64,000 nt of DNA, from positions 31,715 to 95,714 of the forward strand of contig JBOHDX010000026.1 of assembly GCA_050700835.1 (NCBI GenBank), in the 5' to 3' direction. This document shows, in pieces, positions 16,818 through 25,913 of the stretch. Made by a program: the position numbers and the translations under genes. Each line of letters starts with the position of its first letter. Positions within the stretch are counted from its first letter, which is position 1. The notes below the pieces were generated by a model. That model made no database searches. It was not told the DNA's origin and saw nothing but the letters and a program-made list of their open reading frames with translations. The DNA comes from JBOHDX01 sp050700835. Its GTDB lineage: Bacteria > Actinomycetota > Actinomycetes > Propionibacteriales > Nocardioidaceae.

Positions 16818-17771
16818 TCAACGCCACAGGCCGGTCAGCCACGCGGGGTCGGCGTTGCCGCCGCTGACGATCGCCACGACCGGGCCCGGCCGGCGGTCCA
16901 GCCGACCCGCGACCTGGGCCGCGGTCGCCACCGCGCCGCTGGCCTCGACCACCAGCCGCCCGCGGGCGACCAGGAGCCGGGCCGCGTCCCGGATCTCCTC
17001 CTCGGTGACGGTCACGATGTCGTCGACGAGGGCGTGGATATGCGCCCAGTTGAGGTCGCCCACCTGGGGACTGCGCAGCCCCTCGGCGGCGGTGCGGCCG
17101 GTGTCCGCCTCCGACCAGGCCGCCCGCTCGCCGGCGGCGAACCCGGCGGCCGCGTCCCCGGCGAGCTCGGGCTCGACTCCGATCACCCGAGCTCGAGGGG
17201 CGCTGGCCTTCACCGCCGCGGCGACGCCGGAGATCAGACCCCCGCCGCCGACCGGCACCAGCACGGTCGCCAGCTCCGGCAGGTCGGCGGCGATCTCCAG
17301 GCCCACGGTCCCCTGCCCGGCGATGATCCGAGCGTCGTCGAACGGCGGCACCACGGCGTACCCGGTGTCCGCGGCGATCCGGGCGCACTCGGCGTCACGC
17401 TGCTCCACGGGGACCAGGCGTACGTCCGCGCCGTACCCGCGGGTGGCATCGACCTTGATCGCCGGCGAGCCGTCCGGCATCACCACCGTGCAGGCCACCC
17501 CGGCTCGGCGTGCGGCGTAGGCCAGGGCCTGGCCGTGGTTGCCGGACGAATGGGTGACGACGCCCCTGGCCCGCTCCTGGGCGGACAGCACGGCGACGGC
17601 GTTTGTTGCGCCACGCAGCTTGAACGCACCCGTCGGCTGCAACGACTCGGGCTTGACCCAGAACGAGTCCGCCTCGGCCAGGCACAAGAGCGGCGTACGC
17701 ACGCAGGTGCCGACGATCCGGGCGGCCGCCGCCTCCACGTCGGCGAGCCCGATCAGAGAAGTGGACGACAC
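16818..17771 (-). CDS. Threonine/serine dehydratase-family PLP enzyme
   Basis: Fold-type-II PLP enzyme that probably deaminates threonine or serine to a 2-oxo acid. About 317 residues and no C-terminal ACT regulatory domain, so it resembles the short catabolic or serine-racemase-like type. PLP lysine in ESLQPTGAFKLRGATNAV, the THSSGNHGQALAYAA loop, and the phosphate-binding VPVGGGGLISGVAAAV are visible; VAIVSGGNAD is near the C-terminus. The GTG at 17771 was preferred because GGAAGG lies about 9 nt upstream. An in-frame ATG at 17792 would place that ribosome site inside the gene. Confidence 0.82.
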   Translation of the reverse strand: MSSTSLIGLADVEAAAARIVGTCVRTPLLCLAEADSFWVKPESLQPTGAFKLRGATNAVAVLSAQERARGVVTHSSGNHGQALAYAARRAGVACTVVMPDGSPAIKVDATRGYGADVRLVPVEQRDAECARIAADTGYAVVPPFDDARIIAGQGTVGLEIAADLPELATVLVPVGGGGLISGVAAAVKASAPRARVIGVEPELAGDAAAGFAAGERAAWSEADTGRTAAEGLRSPQVGDLNWAHIHALVDDIVTVTEEEIRDAARLLVARGRLVVEASGAVATAAQVAGRLDRRPGPVVAIVSGGNADPAWLTGLWR

Positions 17772-17823
17772 AGGTCCGAGCCTTCCACACATGGGCGCGC
17801 CGATGACGACCTACATTGGACAC

Positions 17824-18165
17824 ATGGGCAAGGTGCTGCTGGGTGTCGTGGCGCTGGCGATGACCATCTTCTGCGTGTTCGACGTCCTGTCGGCTCCCCG
17901 CCGCAAGGTGCGGCACCTGCCCCGACTCGTCTGGCTGGCCGTCGTGGTGCTGGTCCCCCTGGTCGGGCCTGGCGTCTGGCTCTACACCACGCTGCGCCGC
18001 TCCGACGCGCATCGCCCGGTTTCGCGGGTGCCGCACGGCCCCGACGACGACGCCGACTTCCTGCGCGGCCTCGACCGGCGGGCGTCCGACCCCGGTGAGC
18101 AGGAGCTGCGGCGCTGGGAGCGCGAGTGGAAGGACCGCCACGACCCGGACCCAGGCGACGCCTGA
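17824..18165 (+). CDS. PLDc_N-domain membrane protein
   Basis: 113-residue protein with two hydrophobic helices (about residues 3-23 and 38-59) separated by a short basic loop, APRRKVRHLPRLVWL, then a charged cytoplasmic tail. This is the phospholipase-D-nuclease N-terminal (PLDc_N) arrangement found alone in many actinobacteria; the function is unknown and no catalytic HKD motif is present. The ATG at 17824 is chosen because a TACATT box ends 6 nt upstream, suggesting a leaderless start. In-frame ATGs at 17791 and 17803 are alternatives. Confidence 0.7.
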   Translation: MGKVLLGVVALAMTIFCVFDVLSAPRRKVRHLPRLVWLAVVVLVPLVGPGVWLYTTLRRSDAHRPVSRVPHGPDDDADFLRGLDRRASDPGEQELRRWEREWKDRHDPDPGDA

Positions 18166-18174
18166 TCCACCTGG

Positions 18175-19176
18175 TCAGACGCCGGCGTAGGAGTGCAGGC
18201 CGGATACGAACAGGTTGATTCCGATGAAGTTGAACAGGAATGTCGCGAAGCCGACCAGTGCGATGATGGCGGCGCCCCGGCCCCGCCATCCTGCGGTGGC
18301 TCGTGCATGCAGGTAGCCGGCGTAGACGACCCAGGTGATGAAGGCCCAGACCTCCTTGGGATCCCAGCCCCAGTACTTGCCCCAGGCGTACTGCGCCCAG
18401 ATCGGGCCGGCGATCAGGGCCGCGAACGTCCACACCGGGAACGCGAACGCGTGCACCCGGTAGGCGACGCGGTCCATGTCGGCAGAGCTCGGCAGCCGCC
18501 ACAGGTAACCGGTCCGCTTGTCCGCCGGGGTGGTGCGCTCGGCCCGTGACTTGACCAGGTACAGCACCGACGCGCCCGCGCCGACGCAGAACGAGCCGCC
18601 GGCGATGGCCGCCGCCGTGACGTGCAGCCACAGCCAGTAGGAGTCCAGGGCCGGGACCAGCGGACCGGCGGGGACATAGACGAACAGGCCGGCCATGCCC
18701 AGCACGACGACCGCGAACGCGGTGAATATCGAGCCCAGCCACTGCACGTGCGACATGACCACGAGCACGAGGTAGACCACCGTGGCCAGTGCGATGCCGG
18801 TGCAGGCGAACTCGTACATGTTGCCCCACGGCACCCGGTTGGCCGCCAGCGCGCGGAACACGTCACCAGCGACCAGGACCAACAACGCGAGCATCGTCAG
18901 GGCGACCCCGACCCGGCCGGCCGCGTCGCTGCGGTCGATCGCGGCGCTGTCGGCGTCGCTGGGGCCGTCGACCCGCTCCACCAGTTGCTCCGCCGGTGCG
19001 CTCGACCCCGCACCGACACCGGCACCGACACCGACGAGCACCTTCTGCTCGACCGGTGCGCCCACGTGGCGGCTCATCGCCCACTGCGCAAGGTGTGCCA
19101 TGCAGGCCAGCGCGTAGATCACCGTCGCCGCGACCACCAGGTGGTTGGACAGTGTGGCGTAGGTCGTCGCACTCAT
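18175..19176 (-). CDS. ccsB: Cytochrome c biogenesis protein CcsB (ResC type)
   Basis: Membrane component of the system II cytochrome c synthase that delivers and handles heme outside the cytoplasm. 333 residues with about eight hydrophobic segments. The tryptophan-rich heme-handling motif reads WGKYWGWDPKEVWAFITW (around residue 265), and conserved histidines flank it (WLWLHVTAAA and HSYAGV at the C-terminus). An unusual Ala/Gly/Glu-rich cytoplasmic insert lies at residues 45-85. It is last in the tlpA-ccdA-resB-ccsB block, 8 bp after resB. Confidence 0.94.
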   Translation of the reverse strand: MSATTYATLSNHLVVAATVIYALACMAHLAQWAMSRHVGAPVEQKVLVGVGAGVGAGSSAPAEQLVERVDGPSDADSAAIDRSDAAGRVGVALTMLALLVLVAGDVFRALAANRVPWGNMYEFACTGIALATVVYLVLVVMSHVQWLGSIFTAFAVVVLGMAGLFVYVPAGPLVPALDSYWLWLHVTAAAIAGGSFCVGAGASVLYLVKSRAERTTPADKRTGYLWRLPSSADMDRVAYRVHAFAFPVWTFAALIAGPIWAQYAWGKYWGWDPKEVWAFITWVVYAGYLHARATAGWRGRGAAIIALVGFATFLFNFIGINLFVSGLHSYAGV

Positions 19177-19184
19177 GTCTCGGG

Positions 19185-20789
19185 TCAGCCCTTCTGCAGG
19201 TCCGTACGCAAGTCCTCAAGATCGGCGCCGAGGTCTCCCCCAGACACCCGGTCGAGCCCGGCGACCTCGACCAAGGTACGCCCCTGCTCGGAGCGGGCCC
19301 GGACCCACCTGCGGCGCGGCCGGATGAACAACGAACCGATGAGGCCGAGGACCGCAAGAATCAACCCAGTCAGGGGAATCGCCGCGCCGGGCGACGAGCT
19401 GATCTGGAACTTCGCGAAGCGGCGAACGCCGTCGAAGCTGATGCTGCCCATGTGGCCGGGCAGGGTGTAGGTGGCCCCTGGTCGCAGCAGGATCCGCAGC
19501 GGTTTGCCGTTCCGGCCGGTGAACGTCTTGAGGTGCGACTTGTCCAGGGCGTACACCGACTGAGGCACACCGGTGTCCATCGACAGGTTGCCGTGGTAGG
19601 CGAACAACGCCAGCGCCGGGTTGTAGGGCGCCGGGAACACCGACTGCGGTGCTCCCGTGCTGTCGACTCCCATCGTGGGCAGGAAGAAGCCCTGGAAGCC
19701 AAGCTGTTCCGGCGACGCCTCGGGCGCCTTGACCACACCACCGGAGGTGTACGTCGGACCTTCCGGCAGGAACGGCACTGCACCAGAGAACACGACGTGA
19801 CCCTTGCCGTCGCGCACGGTCACGACGGGTGAGTAGCCCTGCCCGACCAGGAACACCTGGGTGCCGCCGACCTGCAGCGGACTGTTCACCTTGATGTCGA
19901 ACGGCCGGCTCGAAGCTCCGGGGGTGGGCGTGTAGGTGCCCTTGGCATCGAAGTAGGTGGGAGCCCCCTGCTGCTGGCCGTTCGGCTGGAACCGGGCGGT
20001 GAAATGCTGCAGCTTGAACGAGAACGGCGGCAGGTTCGTCGTGTCGTACAACGCACCCGAGGAGAAGTCGTCGTACTGCGTGAGGGTGTTGGAGAAGCCC
20101 TCCCCCTCGGTGACGATCACGCCACCGCGGTAGCCGAGCAATGCGCCGACCGCCACGCCGACCAGCACGATCAGCAGGCAGACGTGGAACACGAGGTTGC
20201 ACGCCTCACGCAGGTAGCCCTTCTCGGCCCGCACAGCGTCGAGGTCCACGTCGACGCGGTAGCGCCGACGGCGCAGTGACGCCCTGGCGGCCGCGAGTAC
20301 CTCGTCGACGCTCGCATCGGTGCTGAACGTCTCGTAGGCGGGCAACCGGTTGAGGTTGCGTGGGGTCATCGGTGGCCGCGCCCGCACCGCGCGCAGGTAG
20401 TGGAAGGTACGGGGGACGAAGCACCCCACCAGCGACACCATCAGCAGCAGGTAGATCGCGCTGAACCACGGCGAGGTGTAGACGCCGAACATCCCGAGCC
20501 GGTTGAACAGCGGCGTCAGCGACGGGTGCGCTGCCTGCCAGTTCTGGACCGCGGACGAGTCCACCCGGGTCTGCGGGATCAGTGAGCCGGGGATCGCCGC
20601 CAGAGCCAGCAAGAGCAACAGCAGCAGGGCGGTTCGCATGGACGTCAGCTGACGCCACACCCAGCGCAGGAACTGCCACACCGACAGCGCCGGCGCCGGC
20701 CGGCCCTTGAGGTCACGACGCGACGGCGGCGACGGCGCCGACGCCTCCTCCGTGCGCTCGCTCTGCGTGTCCACGGTCGGTTTGCTCAC
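19185..20789 (-). CDS. resB: Cytochrome c biogenesis protein ResB
   Basis: Partner of CcsB in system II cytochrome c maturation. 534 residues. An N-terminal charged region is followed by transmembrane helices at about 54-72, 105-125 and 200-222, then a large extracytoplasmic domain containing DIKVNSPLQVGGTQVFLVGQGYSP and VFPAPYNPALALFAYHGNL, and a last helix near 460-480. The GTG at 20789 overlaps the ccdA stop by 4 nt (GTGA). An in-frame extension upstream is antisense noise within ccdA. Confidence 0.93.
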   Translation of the reverse strand: MSKPTVDTQSERTEEASAPSPPSRRDLKGRPAPALSVWQFLRWVWRQLTSMRTALLLLLLLALAAIPGSLIPQTRVDSSAVQNWQAAHPSLTPLFNRLGMFGVYTSPWFSAIYLLLMVSLVGCFVPRTFHYLRAVRARPPMTPRNLNRLPAYETFSTDASVDEVLAAARASLRRRRYRVDVDLDAVRAEKGYLREACNLVFHVCLLIVLVGVAVGALLGYRGGVIVTEGEGFSNTLTQYDDFSSGALYDTTNLPPFSFKLQHFTARFQPNGQQQGAPTYFDAKGTYTPTPGASSRPFDIKVNSPLQVGGTQVFLVGQGYSPVVTVRDGKGHVVFSGAVPFLPEGPTYTSGGVVKAPEASPEQLGFQGFFLPTMGVDSTGAPQSVFPAPYNPALALFAYHGNLSMDTGVPQSVYALDKSHLKTFTGRNGKPLRILLRPGATYTLPGHMGSISFDGVRRFAKFQISSSPGAAIPLTGLILAVLGLIGSLFIRPRRRWVRARSEQGRTLVEVAGLDRVSGGDLGADLEDLRTDLQKG

Positions 20790-21532
20790 ACCGGGACCCC
20801 CCAACCGGCGGTCCACTGCTGCAGCTGCGAGACCAGGTCGAGCCACCAGCCCGTCAGCAACAGGACCCCGACGGTGACGAGCATCCCGCCGCCGACCAGG
20901 GACACCTCGTGCTGGTGCCGGCGTACCCATCCCAACGCGCCCATCGCGCGCCGGAAGCCGAGCCCGACGGCCACGAACGGCACTCCCAGGCCGAGGCAGT
21001 AGACGAACGCCAGCAACGCTCCACGCCCCGCGTCGGCCGAGGACGCCGACAGCGACAGCACCGCCGCCAGCGTCGGACCGATGCACGGAGTCCAGCCGAT
21101 GCCGAAGAACATCCCGAGCAGCGGCGCCGCGGCGAGCCCCACCCACGGCACGCTGTGGATCCGCGCGTCCCGCTGTAGGAACGGCACGAATCCCATGAAC
21201 GCGAAGCCGAGCAGGATGGTGACGATCCCAAGCACGACGGTCAGCGGCCGTTGGTACGACAGGAGCCGGAAGCCCACGGCGCCGAACAACGTCCCGTAGG
21301 ACACGAACACGACCGCGAAGCCGAGCACGAACAAGCCGGTTCCGGCCAGCATTCGGCCGCGCCGGGTCTGCTCGAGGTCGGCTGCCGACAGGCCGGTGAC
21401 GTACGACAGGTAGCCGGGCAGCAACGGCATCACGCATGGGGAGAAGAACGACACGAGACCCGCCAGCAGGGCGACCGGGAGGGCCAGCACCAGCGATCCG
21501 GAGTAGGCAGTGGTCCCGAACCAGCTAGCCAT
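20786..21532 (-). CDS. ccdA: Thiol-disulfide carrier membrane protein CcdA
   Basis: Six-helix membrane protein that passes reducing equivalents from cytoplasmic thioredoxin to extracytoplasmic thiol proteins such as the TlpA-like lipoprotein encoded just upstream. 248 residues from ATG 21532. The two redox cysteines sit in the family motifs SFFSPCVMPLLPGYLSY (about C33) and FGIGWTPCIGPTLAA (about C146). The start overlaps the upstream stop by a few bases; an ATG at 21541 is the alternative. Confidence 0.94.
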   Translation of the reverse strand: MASWFGTTAYSGSLVLALPVALLAGLVSFFSPCVMPLLPGYLSYVTGLSAADLEQTRRGRMLAGTGLFVLGFAVVFVSYGTLFGAVGFRLLSYQRPLTVVLGIVTILLGFAFMGFVPFLQRDARIHSVPWVGLAAAPLLGMFFGIGWTPCIGPTLAAVLSLSASSADAGRGALLAFVYCLGLGVPFVAVGLGFRRAMGALGWVRRHQHEVSLVGGGMLVTVGVLLLTGWWLDLVSQLQQWTAGWGVPV

Positions 21533-22097
21533 GCAGCACACCCTTGACGAGGTCGACCAGGGTCGTCTCGGTGATGGGCCCGAGCACCCGGGCGGCCACC
21601 CGCCCCTGCGGGTCGATCACGTACGTCGTCGGCGGAGCCATCGCGGGATATTTCTGGAACGCGAGCAGCGTCTGGCTGCTCGGGTCGTTCAGACTCGGCC
21701 AGGTGATGCCGTGCGCCTTCTCATAGGCCCTCGCCGCATCGGGATTGTCGCGGATGTCGACCCCGAGGAAGTGCACGCCTTGTGGCGCCAATCGTTTGCT
21801 CGCGGCAACGAGGGAGGGGGTCTCGACTCGGCAGTCCGAGCACCACGACCCCCACACGTTGACCACGGTGACGTGGCCGGCGTAGCTCGATAGGGACAAC
21901 TTCTGGCCGGTGAGGGCGATTCCGGACAGGTCCGGCTTCTCGCTGCGTTGCGAGGCCGGAACGGTGATGATCGAGCCGTCGCCGGACACGTAGCCCTGGC
22001 CACCCGGGTCGGCCCCCGCCGTCGAGCAGGCGGCGACTCCCGCGAGCGAGGTCACCAGCAGTGTGGCCGCGGCGAGGACTCGGAAGCGGTACGTCAC
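21525..22097 (-). CDS. TlpA/ResA-like thioredoxin lipoprotein
   Basis: Secreted, lipid-anchored thiol-disulfide protein that keeps apocytochrome c reduced for heme attachment (CcsX/ResA role). 190 residues. The signal peptide ends in the lipobox LAGVAAC (lipid Cys 24). The thioredoxin fold has the active site WCSDC (C86-x2-C89) and the cis-proline region MAPPTTYVID. The GTG start overlaps the phosphatase stop by 4 nt. Neighbours ccdA, resB and ccsB confirm the pathway. Confidence 0.93.
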   Translation of the reverse strand: MTYRFRVLAAATLLVTSLAGVAACSTAGADPGGQGYVSGDGSIITVPASQRSEKPDLSGIALTGQKLSLSSYAGHVTVVNVWGSWCSDCRVETPSLVAASKRLAPQGVHFLGVDIRDNPDAARAYEKAHGITWPSLNDPSSQTLLAFQKYPAMAPPTTYVIDPQGRVAARVLGPITETTLVDLVKGVLHG

Positions 22098-22759
22098 GCG
22101 CCGGCCACGAACTTCTTCGCCAACCGAGTCGGCAGCAGATCACGGGCCGGCTCGTTATAGGTCACCGAGACCAGCCGGTCGCCGGCGTACGTCAACGACG
22201 TGACGCTGGCCAGCGAGCACTGTCGACGGCGCGGGTCGTGCAGGAACCGTCGCCCCTCCAGACTGAGGCGGGTCACCCAGACCGGCAGCTGATGGGAGAC
22301 GATCATCGCCTCGTGGCCCGCGGCCGCGTCGCGGGCGTCGGCGACCGCAGCCAGCATCCGCGCCACGATCGCGGTGTAGGGCTCGCCCCACGATGGCTTC
22401 AGTGGGTTGCGCAACAGCCACCACGTCCGCGGGTGCCGCAGCGCACCGTCTCCGACGCCGAACACCTTGCCCTCGAACAGGTTGCTCGCCTCGATCACCC
22501 GCTCGTCGGGGTGGATCTGGAGGCCGAACGCGTCCGCGATGGGCAGGGCGCTCTGCTGAGCACGCTCCAGCGGTGACGACACGAGGTGGGTCAGGTCGTG
22601 TCCGTCCAGCCACGTCGCCACGCGCCGCGCCATCTCGTGGCCGAGCTCGGACAGGTCGAAGCCGGCCAGCCGGCCGTACAAGACGCCGGTCGGGTTGTGC
22701 ACCTCACCGTGACGCATCAGGTGCACGACGGTCCGGGTGGAGCTGTCTGGTGGTGTCAC
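22094..22759 (-). CDS. Histidine phosphatase family protein
   Basis: Phosphoglycerate-mutase-fold phosphatase of 221 residues. The catalytic RHG is in VVHLMRHGEVHNPTG (residues 11-25), the second Arg/Glu region in LVSSPLERAQQSALPIA and ERVIEASNLFEGK, and the second catalytic His in AMIVSHQLPVWVTRL. The substrate is unknown. It is conserved in actinobacteria between hemL and the cytochrome c genes, so it probably shares their operon: GTG 22759 lies 8 bp after hemL and its 3' end overlaps the thioredoxin gene. Confidence 0.88.
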   Translation of the reverse strand: MTPPDSSTRTVVHLMRHGEVHNPTGVLYGRLAGFDLSELGHEMARRVATWLDGHDLTHLVSSPLERAQQSALPIADAFGLQIHPDERVIEASNLFEGKVFGVGDGALRHPRTWWLLRNPLKPSWGEPYTAIVARMLAAVADARDAAAGHEAMIVSHQLPVWVTRLSLEGRRFLHDPRRRQCSLASVTSLTYAGDRLVSVTYNEPARDLLPTRLAKKFVAGA

Positions 22760-22767
22760 GAGCTGCC

Positions 22768-24111
22768 TCAGGTTTGGCTGTTGGTGTCGACATCGGTGGC
22801 CATCGCGGCGGCGCGCGCGGCCCCCGGGAGGGCGGACGCGATGCGGTCGATCGCGGCGTCATCGTGTGCGGCGGACACGAACCATGACTCGAACGCGCTC
22901 GGCGGCAGGTAGACACCCCCGTCGAGCATCGCGTGGAAGAAGGCGCGGAACCGGTGCTGCTGCTGGCGCTGCGCGCCGTCGAAGTCGATCACGGACTTGA
23001 CCGACGGGTCGTCGACGAAGAACAGGCTGAACAGGTTGCCGGCCGCCTGGGCCACGTGCGGAACGCTCGCCTGCTCCAGGGCGGCGGACGCCAACCGGAG
23101 CACTGTGTCCGCGACGTGGTCGACCCGCGCGTACACGTCGTCGGTCGCCAGCCGCAGCGTGGTCAGTCCCGCCGTGGTCGCGACGGGGTTCCCCGACAAT
23201 GTGCCGGCCTGATAGACGGGGCCTTCGGGCGCCAGGTGCTGCATCACGTCGGCGCGGCCCCCGAACGCGGCGGCGGGGAACCCACCGCCCACGACCTTGC
23301 CGAACGTCATCAGGTCGGGCGACCAACCCTCCCGCGCACCGTCGAGACCCCAGTGACCGGACCGGCTCACGCGGAAGCCGGTCATCACCTCGTCGCTGAT
23401 GAACAGTGCGCCATGGTCGCGGCACAGCCGAGACAGTGCCTCGTTGAAGCCGGGCAGCGGGGCGACCGTGCCCATGTTGCCGGCCGCCGCCTCGGTGATC
23501 AGGGCGGCGACCCGGTCCCCGTGCTCGGCGAAAGCCGCCTCGGCCGCGTCCACGTCGTTGTAGGGGAGCACGAGCGTCGCCTGGGTCGACGCCGCAGGTA
23601 CGCCGGGGGTGCCCGGCAGGCCGAAGGTGGCAACGCCGGAACCGGCCGAGACAAGGAGCGAGTCGACGTGTCCGTGGTAGCAGCCGGCGAACTTCACGAT
23701 CACGTCGCGGCCGGTGTAGCCGCGGGCTAGCCGGATCGCCGACATCGTGGCCTCGGTTCCCGACGACACCAGGCGCACCGAGTCGACCGGGGTACGCGCG
23801 ACGATCTCCTCCGCCAGCGCGACCTCGGGTTCGGCGGGCGTACCGAACGAGGTCCCTCGGGAGACGGCGCGCTGGACCGCCTCGATCACCTCGGGGTGGG
23901 CGTGCCCGAGCAGCAGCGGGCCCCACGAGCAGACGAGGTCGACGTACTCGTTGCCATCGGCGTCGCGAAGGTACGGCCCGTGCCCCGACACCATGAACCG
24001 CGGCGTGCCCCCCACCGCGCGGAAGGCGCGCACCGGTGAGTTGACCCCGCCGGGCGTCACGGCCTGGGCGCGGGCGAACAGCGCCGAGCTGGCCGAGTCG
24101 GGGGACGTCAC
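22768..24111 (-). CDS. hemL: Glutamate-1-semialdehyde 2,1-aminomutase
   Basis: PLP enzyme that makes 5-aminolevulinate from glutamate-1-semialdehyde, the C5 heme route that also uses HemA in this window. 447 residues. The N-terminal TPGGVNSPVRAFRAVGGTP and the PLP-lysine motif DLMTFGKVVGGGFPAAAFGG are diagnostic; FISDEVMTGFRVS holds the PLP-ring Asp. The GTG start at 24111 has no obvious ribosome site, but a GACAAT box ends 6 nt upstream, so the transcript may be leaderless. Confidence 0.95.
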   Translation of the reverse strand: MTSPDSASSALFARAQAVTPGGVNSPVRAFRAVGGTPRFMVSGHGPYLRDADGNEYVDLVCSWGPLLLGHAHPEVIEAVQRAVSRGTSFGTPAEPEVALAEEIVARTPVDSVRLVSSGTEATMSAIRLARGYTGRDVIVKFAGCYHGHVDSLLVSAGSGVATFGLPGTPGVPAASTQATLVLPYNDVDAAEAAFAEHGDRVAALITEAAAGNMGTVAPLPGFNEALSRLCRDHGALFISDEVMTGFRVSRSGHWGLDGAREGWSPDLMTFGKVVGGGFPAAAFGGRADVMQHLAPEGPVYQAGTLSGNPVATTAGLTTLRLATDDVYARVDHVADTVLRLASAALEQASVPHVAQAAGNLFSLFFVDDPSVKSVIDFDGAQRQQQHRFRAFFHAMLDGGVYLPPSAFESWFVSAAHDDAAIDRIASALPGAARAAAMATDVDTNSQT

Positions 24112-24314
24112 TGCTTCATTGTCACCGACGGCTGCAAGCGGCCCCGATGCGGGGGGATTTCTGGTGTTCTGCGCGGCTGTGAGGCTTGTGTCACGATGAC
24201 TGGAAGCGTGCTCCGGCGACGCCGTAACCTGCGGTTTTGCGGATCGTTGAGCAGGTTGACGACGTTGCGCGTGGGCGTGCTGGCGGGAGTACGCAGCAAG
24301 AACCCGGAGGGAAC

Positions 24315-25679
24315 ATGGCTCGGACCAAGGTCGCAGGGCGGCGACGCAAGGCCCCCAAAGTGACCCGATGGCAGAAGCTCTCCGTCGTCGCGCCGCTGGC
24401 GCTGATGACGGGTATCTGGACTGCGTTCCTGACCACGAACGGCCTGGCCACGGCCTCCCACGACACCCACGCGGCGGACCCGGCCATCCCCAAGGTTCCG
24501 ATGACGGCGTTCAAGATGCCCGCCAGCGTGCAGATGGGCGACCACGTCCCGGTGGGCATCGACCCGCACGCCGGTCCGGCCGGCGCGATCTCCACCCTGT
24601 CCAGCAACGGGATCCCCAGCGCCGCCTTGCTGGCGTACCAGCGGGCGTCGACCGTGATGCAGCAGGCCGACCCGACCTGCCACCTGCCCTGGACCCTGAT
24701 CGGCGCCATCGGCCGGGTCGAGTCCGACCACGGGCGAGCCGACGGAAACGTGCTCGGCGCCAACGGGATCTCTCGACCCGGCATCTATGGCCCGCTGCTG
24801 AACGGCCGCAACGGCACCGCCCGGATCGCCGACACCGACCACGGACTGCTCGACCACAGTGCGGTCTGGGACCGCGCGGTCGGTCCGATGCAGTTCATCC
24901 CGCAGACCTGGGCCGTGGTCGGCGTGGACGGCGACGGCGACGGTCAGAAGAACCCGCAAGACATCAACGACGCCGCGCTCGCGGCCGCGGTGTACCTCTG
25001 CGCTGGTCCGGGCAATCTGTCCACGCCGGCAGGAGCCCGGGCCGCGGTACTGCGCTACAACCACTCCGCGTCATACGCCGACCTCGTGCTGTCGATCGCC
25101 CACCACTACTACATGGGCGACTACTCGATGGTGCCGAACGGCCAGCCCTCGCCACTGGTCATCACCGACCGCAACCACGACTACGCAGGGCCCGGTGGCG
25201 TCACGCATCTCCCGCACGGCATCCGTCCCCACCGCCGACCGCACCACGGCGGCACCACCGCACCTGGCGGCGGGACACACAAGCCGGGTGGCGGCGGGAC
25301 ACACAAGCCGGGTGGCGGCGGCACCCACAAGCCCGGCGGCGGACACAAGCCGGGCGGCGGGGGCGGACACAACCCCGGCGGTCCGACCAGCGGTCCGACC
25401 ACTGGCCCCACCACGATTCCGACCTCGCCGCCCACCACCATCCCTGGGCTGACTCCCCTGCAGAAGGCCACCGCCTACTGCACGGCCAAGCTGCAGGCCG
25501 GGGGCGCCGATCCCACTCAGATCGCCAACCACCTCAGTGACTGCACGGATGCCTACGTGAATGCGTTGCCGCAGGGCCTCGCAGCCGCGAAGTCGGCCGC
25601 CGACAGCCAGGTGCAGCTCATCTTGCAGTTGCTCGGCCTCCTTGGAGGACTGGGCGGCGGCGGTCCACTAGGCCTCTGA
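24315..25679 (+). CDS. Secreted lytic transglycosylase with Gly/Pro-rich tail
   Basis: Cell-wall lytic transglycosylase, 454 residues. A basic N-terminus is followed by a membrane or signal segment (residues about 24-46). The catalytic domain spans about 95-290, with LPWTLIGAIGRVESDHGRAD holding the likely catalytic Glu and AVGPMQFIPQTWAVVG typical of the MltB/SLT family. Residues about 318-355 are near-perfect 8-residue repeats (GGGTHKPG), encoded by a 24-bp tandem at roughly 25264-25380. A Thr/Pro linker and a roughly 75-residue C-terminal domain with two Cys follow. ATG 24315 has a perfect GGAGGG upstream. It is divergent from hemL. Confidence 0.9.
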   Translation: MARTKVAGRRRKAPKVTRWQKLSVVAPLALMTGIWTAFLTTNGLATASHDTHAADPAIPKVPMTAFKMPASVQMGDHVPVGIDPHAGPAGAISTLSSNGIPSAALLAYQRASTVMQQADPTCHLPWTLIGAIGRVESDHGRADGNVLGANGISRPGIYGPLLNGRNGTARIADTDHGLLDHSAVWDRAVGPMQFIPQTWAVVGVDGDGDGQKNPQDINDAALAAAVYLCAGPGNLSTPAGARAAVLRYNHSASYADLVLSIAHHYYMGDYSMVPNGQPSPLVITDRNHDYAGPGGVTHLPHGIRPHRRPHHGGTTAPGGGTHKPGGGGTHKPGGGGTHKPGGGHKPGGGGGHNPGGPTSGPTTGPTTIPTSPPTTIPGLTPLQKATAYCTAKLQAGGADPTQIANHLSDCTDAYVNALPQGLAAAKSAADSQVQLILQLLGLLGGLGGGGPLGL

Positions 25680-25730
25680 CCGAGTCTTCTGATTGAGCCT
25701 TCGCCGAGGTCCATCAGAGACGGCCTGGCA

Positions 25731-25862
25731 AGAACCCGCGGACGAGGGGGCCAAAACCCGCGGACCGGCGGGCCAGAACCCGCGGACGGGCGGGCCACAA
25801 CCCGCGGACGGGCGGGCCAAAACCCGCGGACCGGCGGGCCAGAATCCGCAGACGGTGGGGGG
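25731..25862. repeat. 22-nt tandem repeat array A (six units)
   Basis: Six head-to-tail units of exactly 22 nt (starts 25731, 25753, 25775, 25797, 25819, 25841). The core CCCGCGGACGGGCGGGCC is preceded by a variable 4-nt A-rich leader; the last unit is degenerate. It begins 52 bp after the lytic transglycosylase stop and reads in the same sense as that gene. The same unit, as its reverse complement, occurs at 37530-37595. Confidence 0.9.
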
Positions 25863-25913
25863 TGGGGTGGCTCCCGGTCGGTGGGGTGATCCGGCACCCG
25901 GCAGGATGGACCC

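Noticed and set aside
24112..24314. c-di-AMP (ydaO-type) riboswitch before the lytic transglycosylase
   Set aside because: Cell-wall hydrolase genes of actinobacteria often carry one and disA is in this window, but I could not find the conserved core elements in this 200-bp gap.
25731..25862. CRISPR array
   Set aside because: Units of 22 nt abut with no spacers and no cas genes are nearby; it is a plain tandem repeat.
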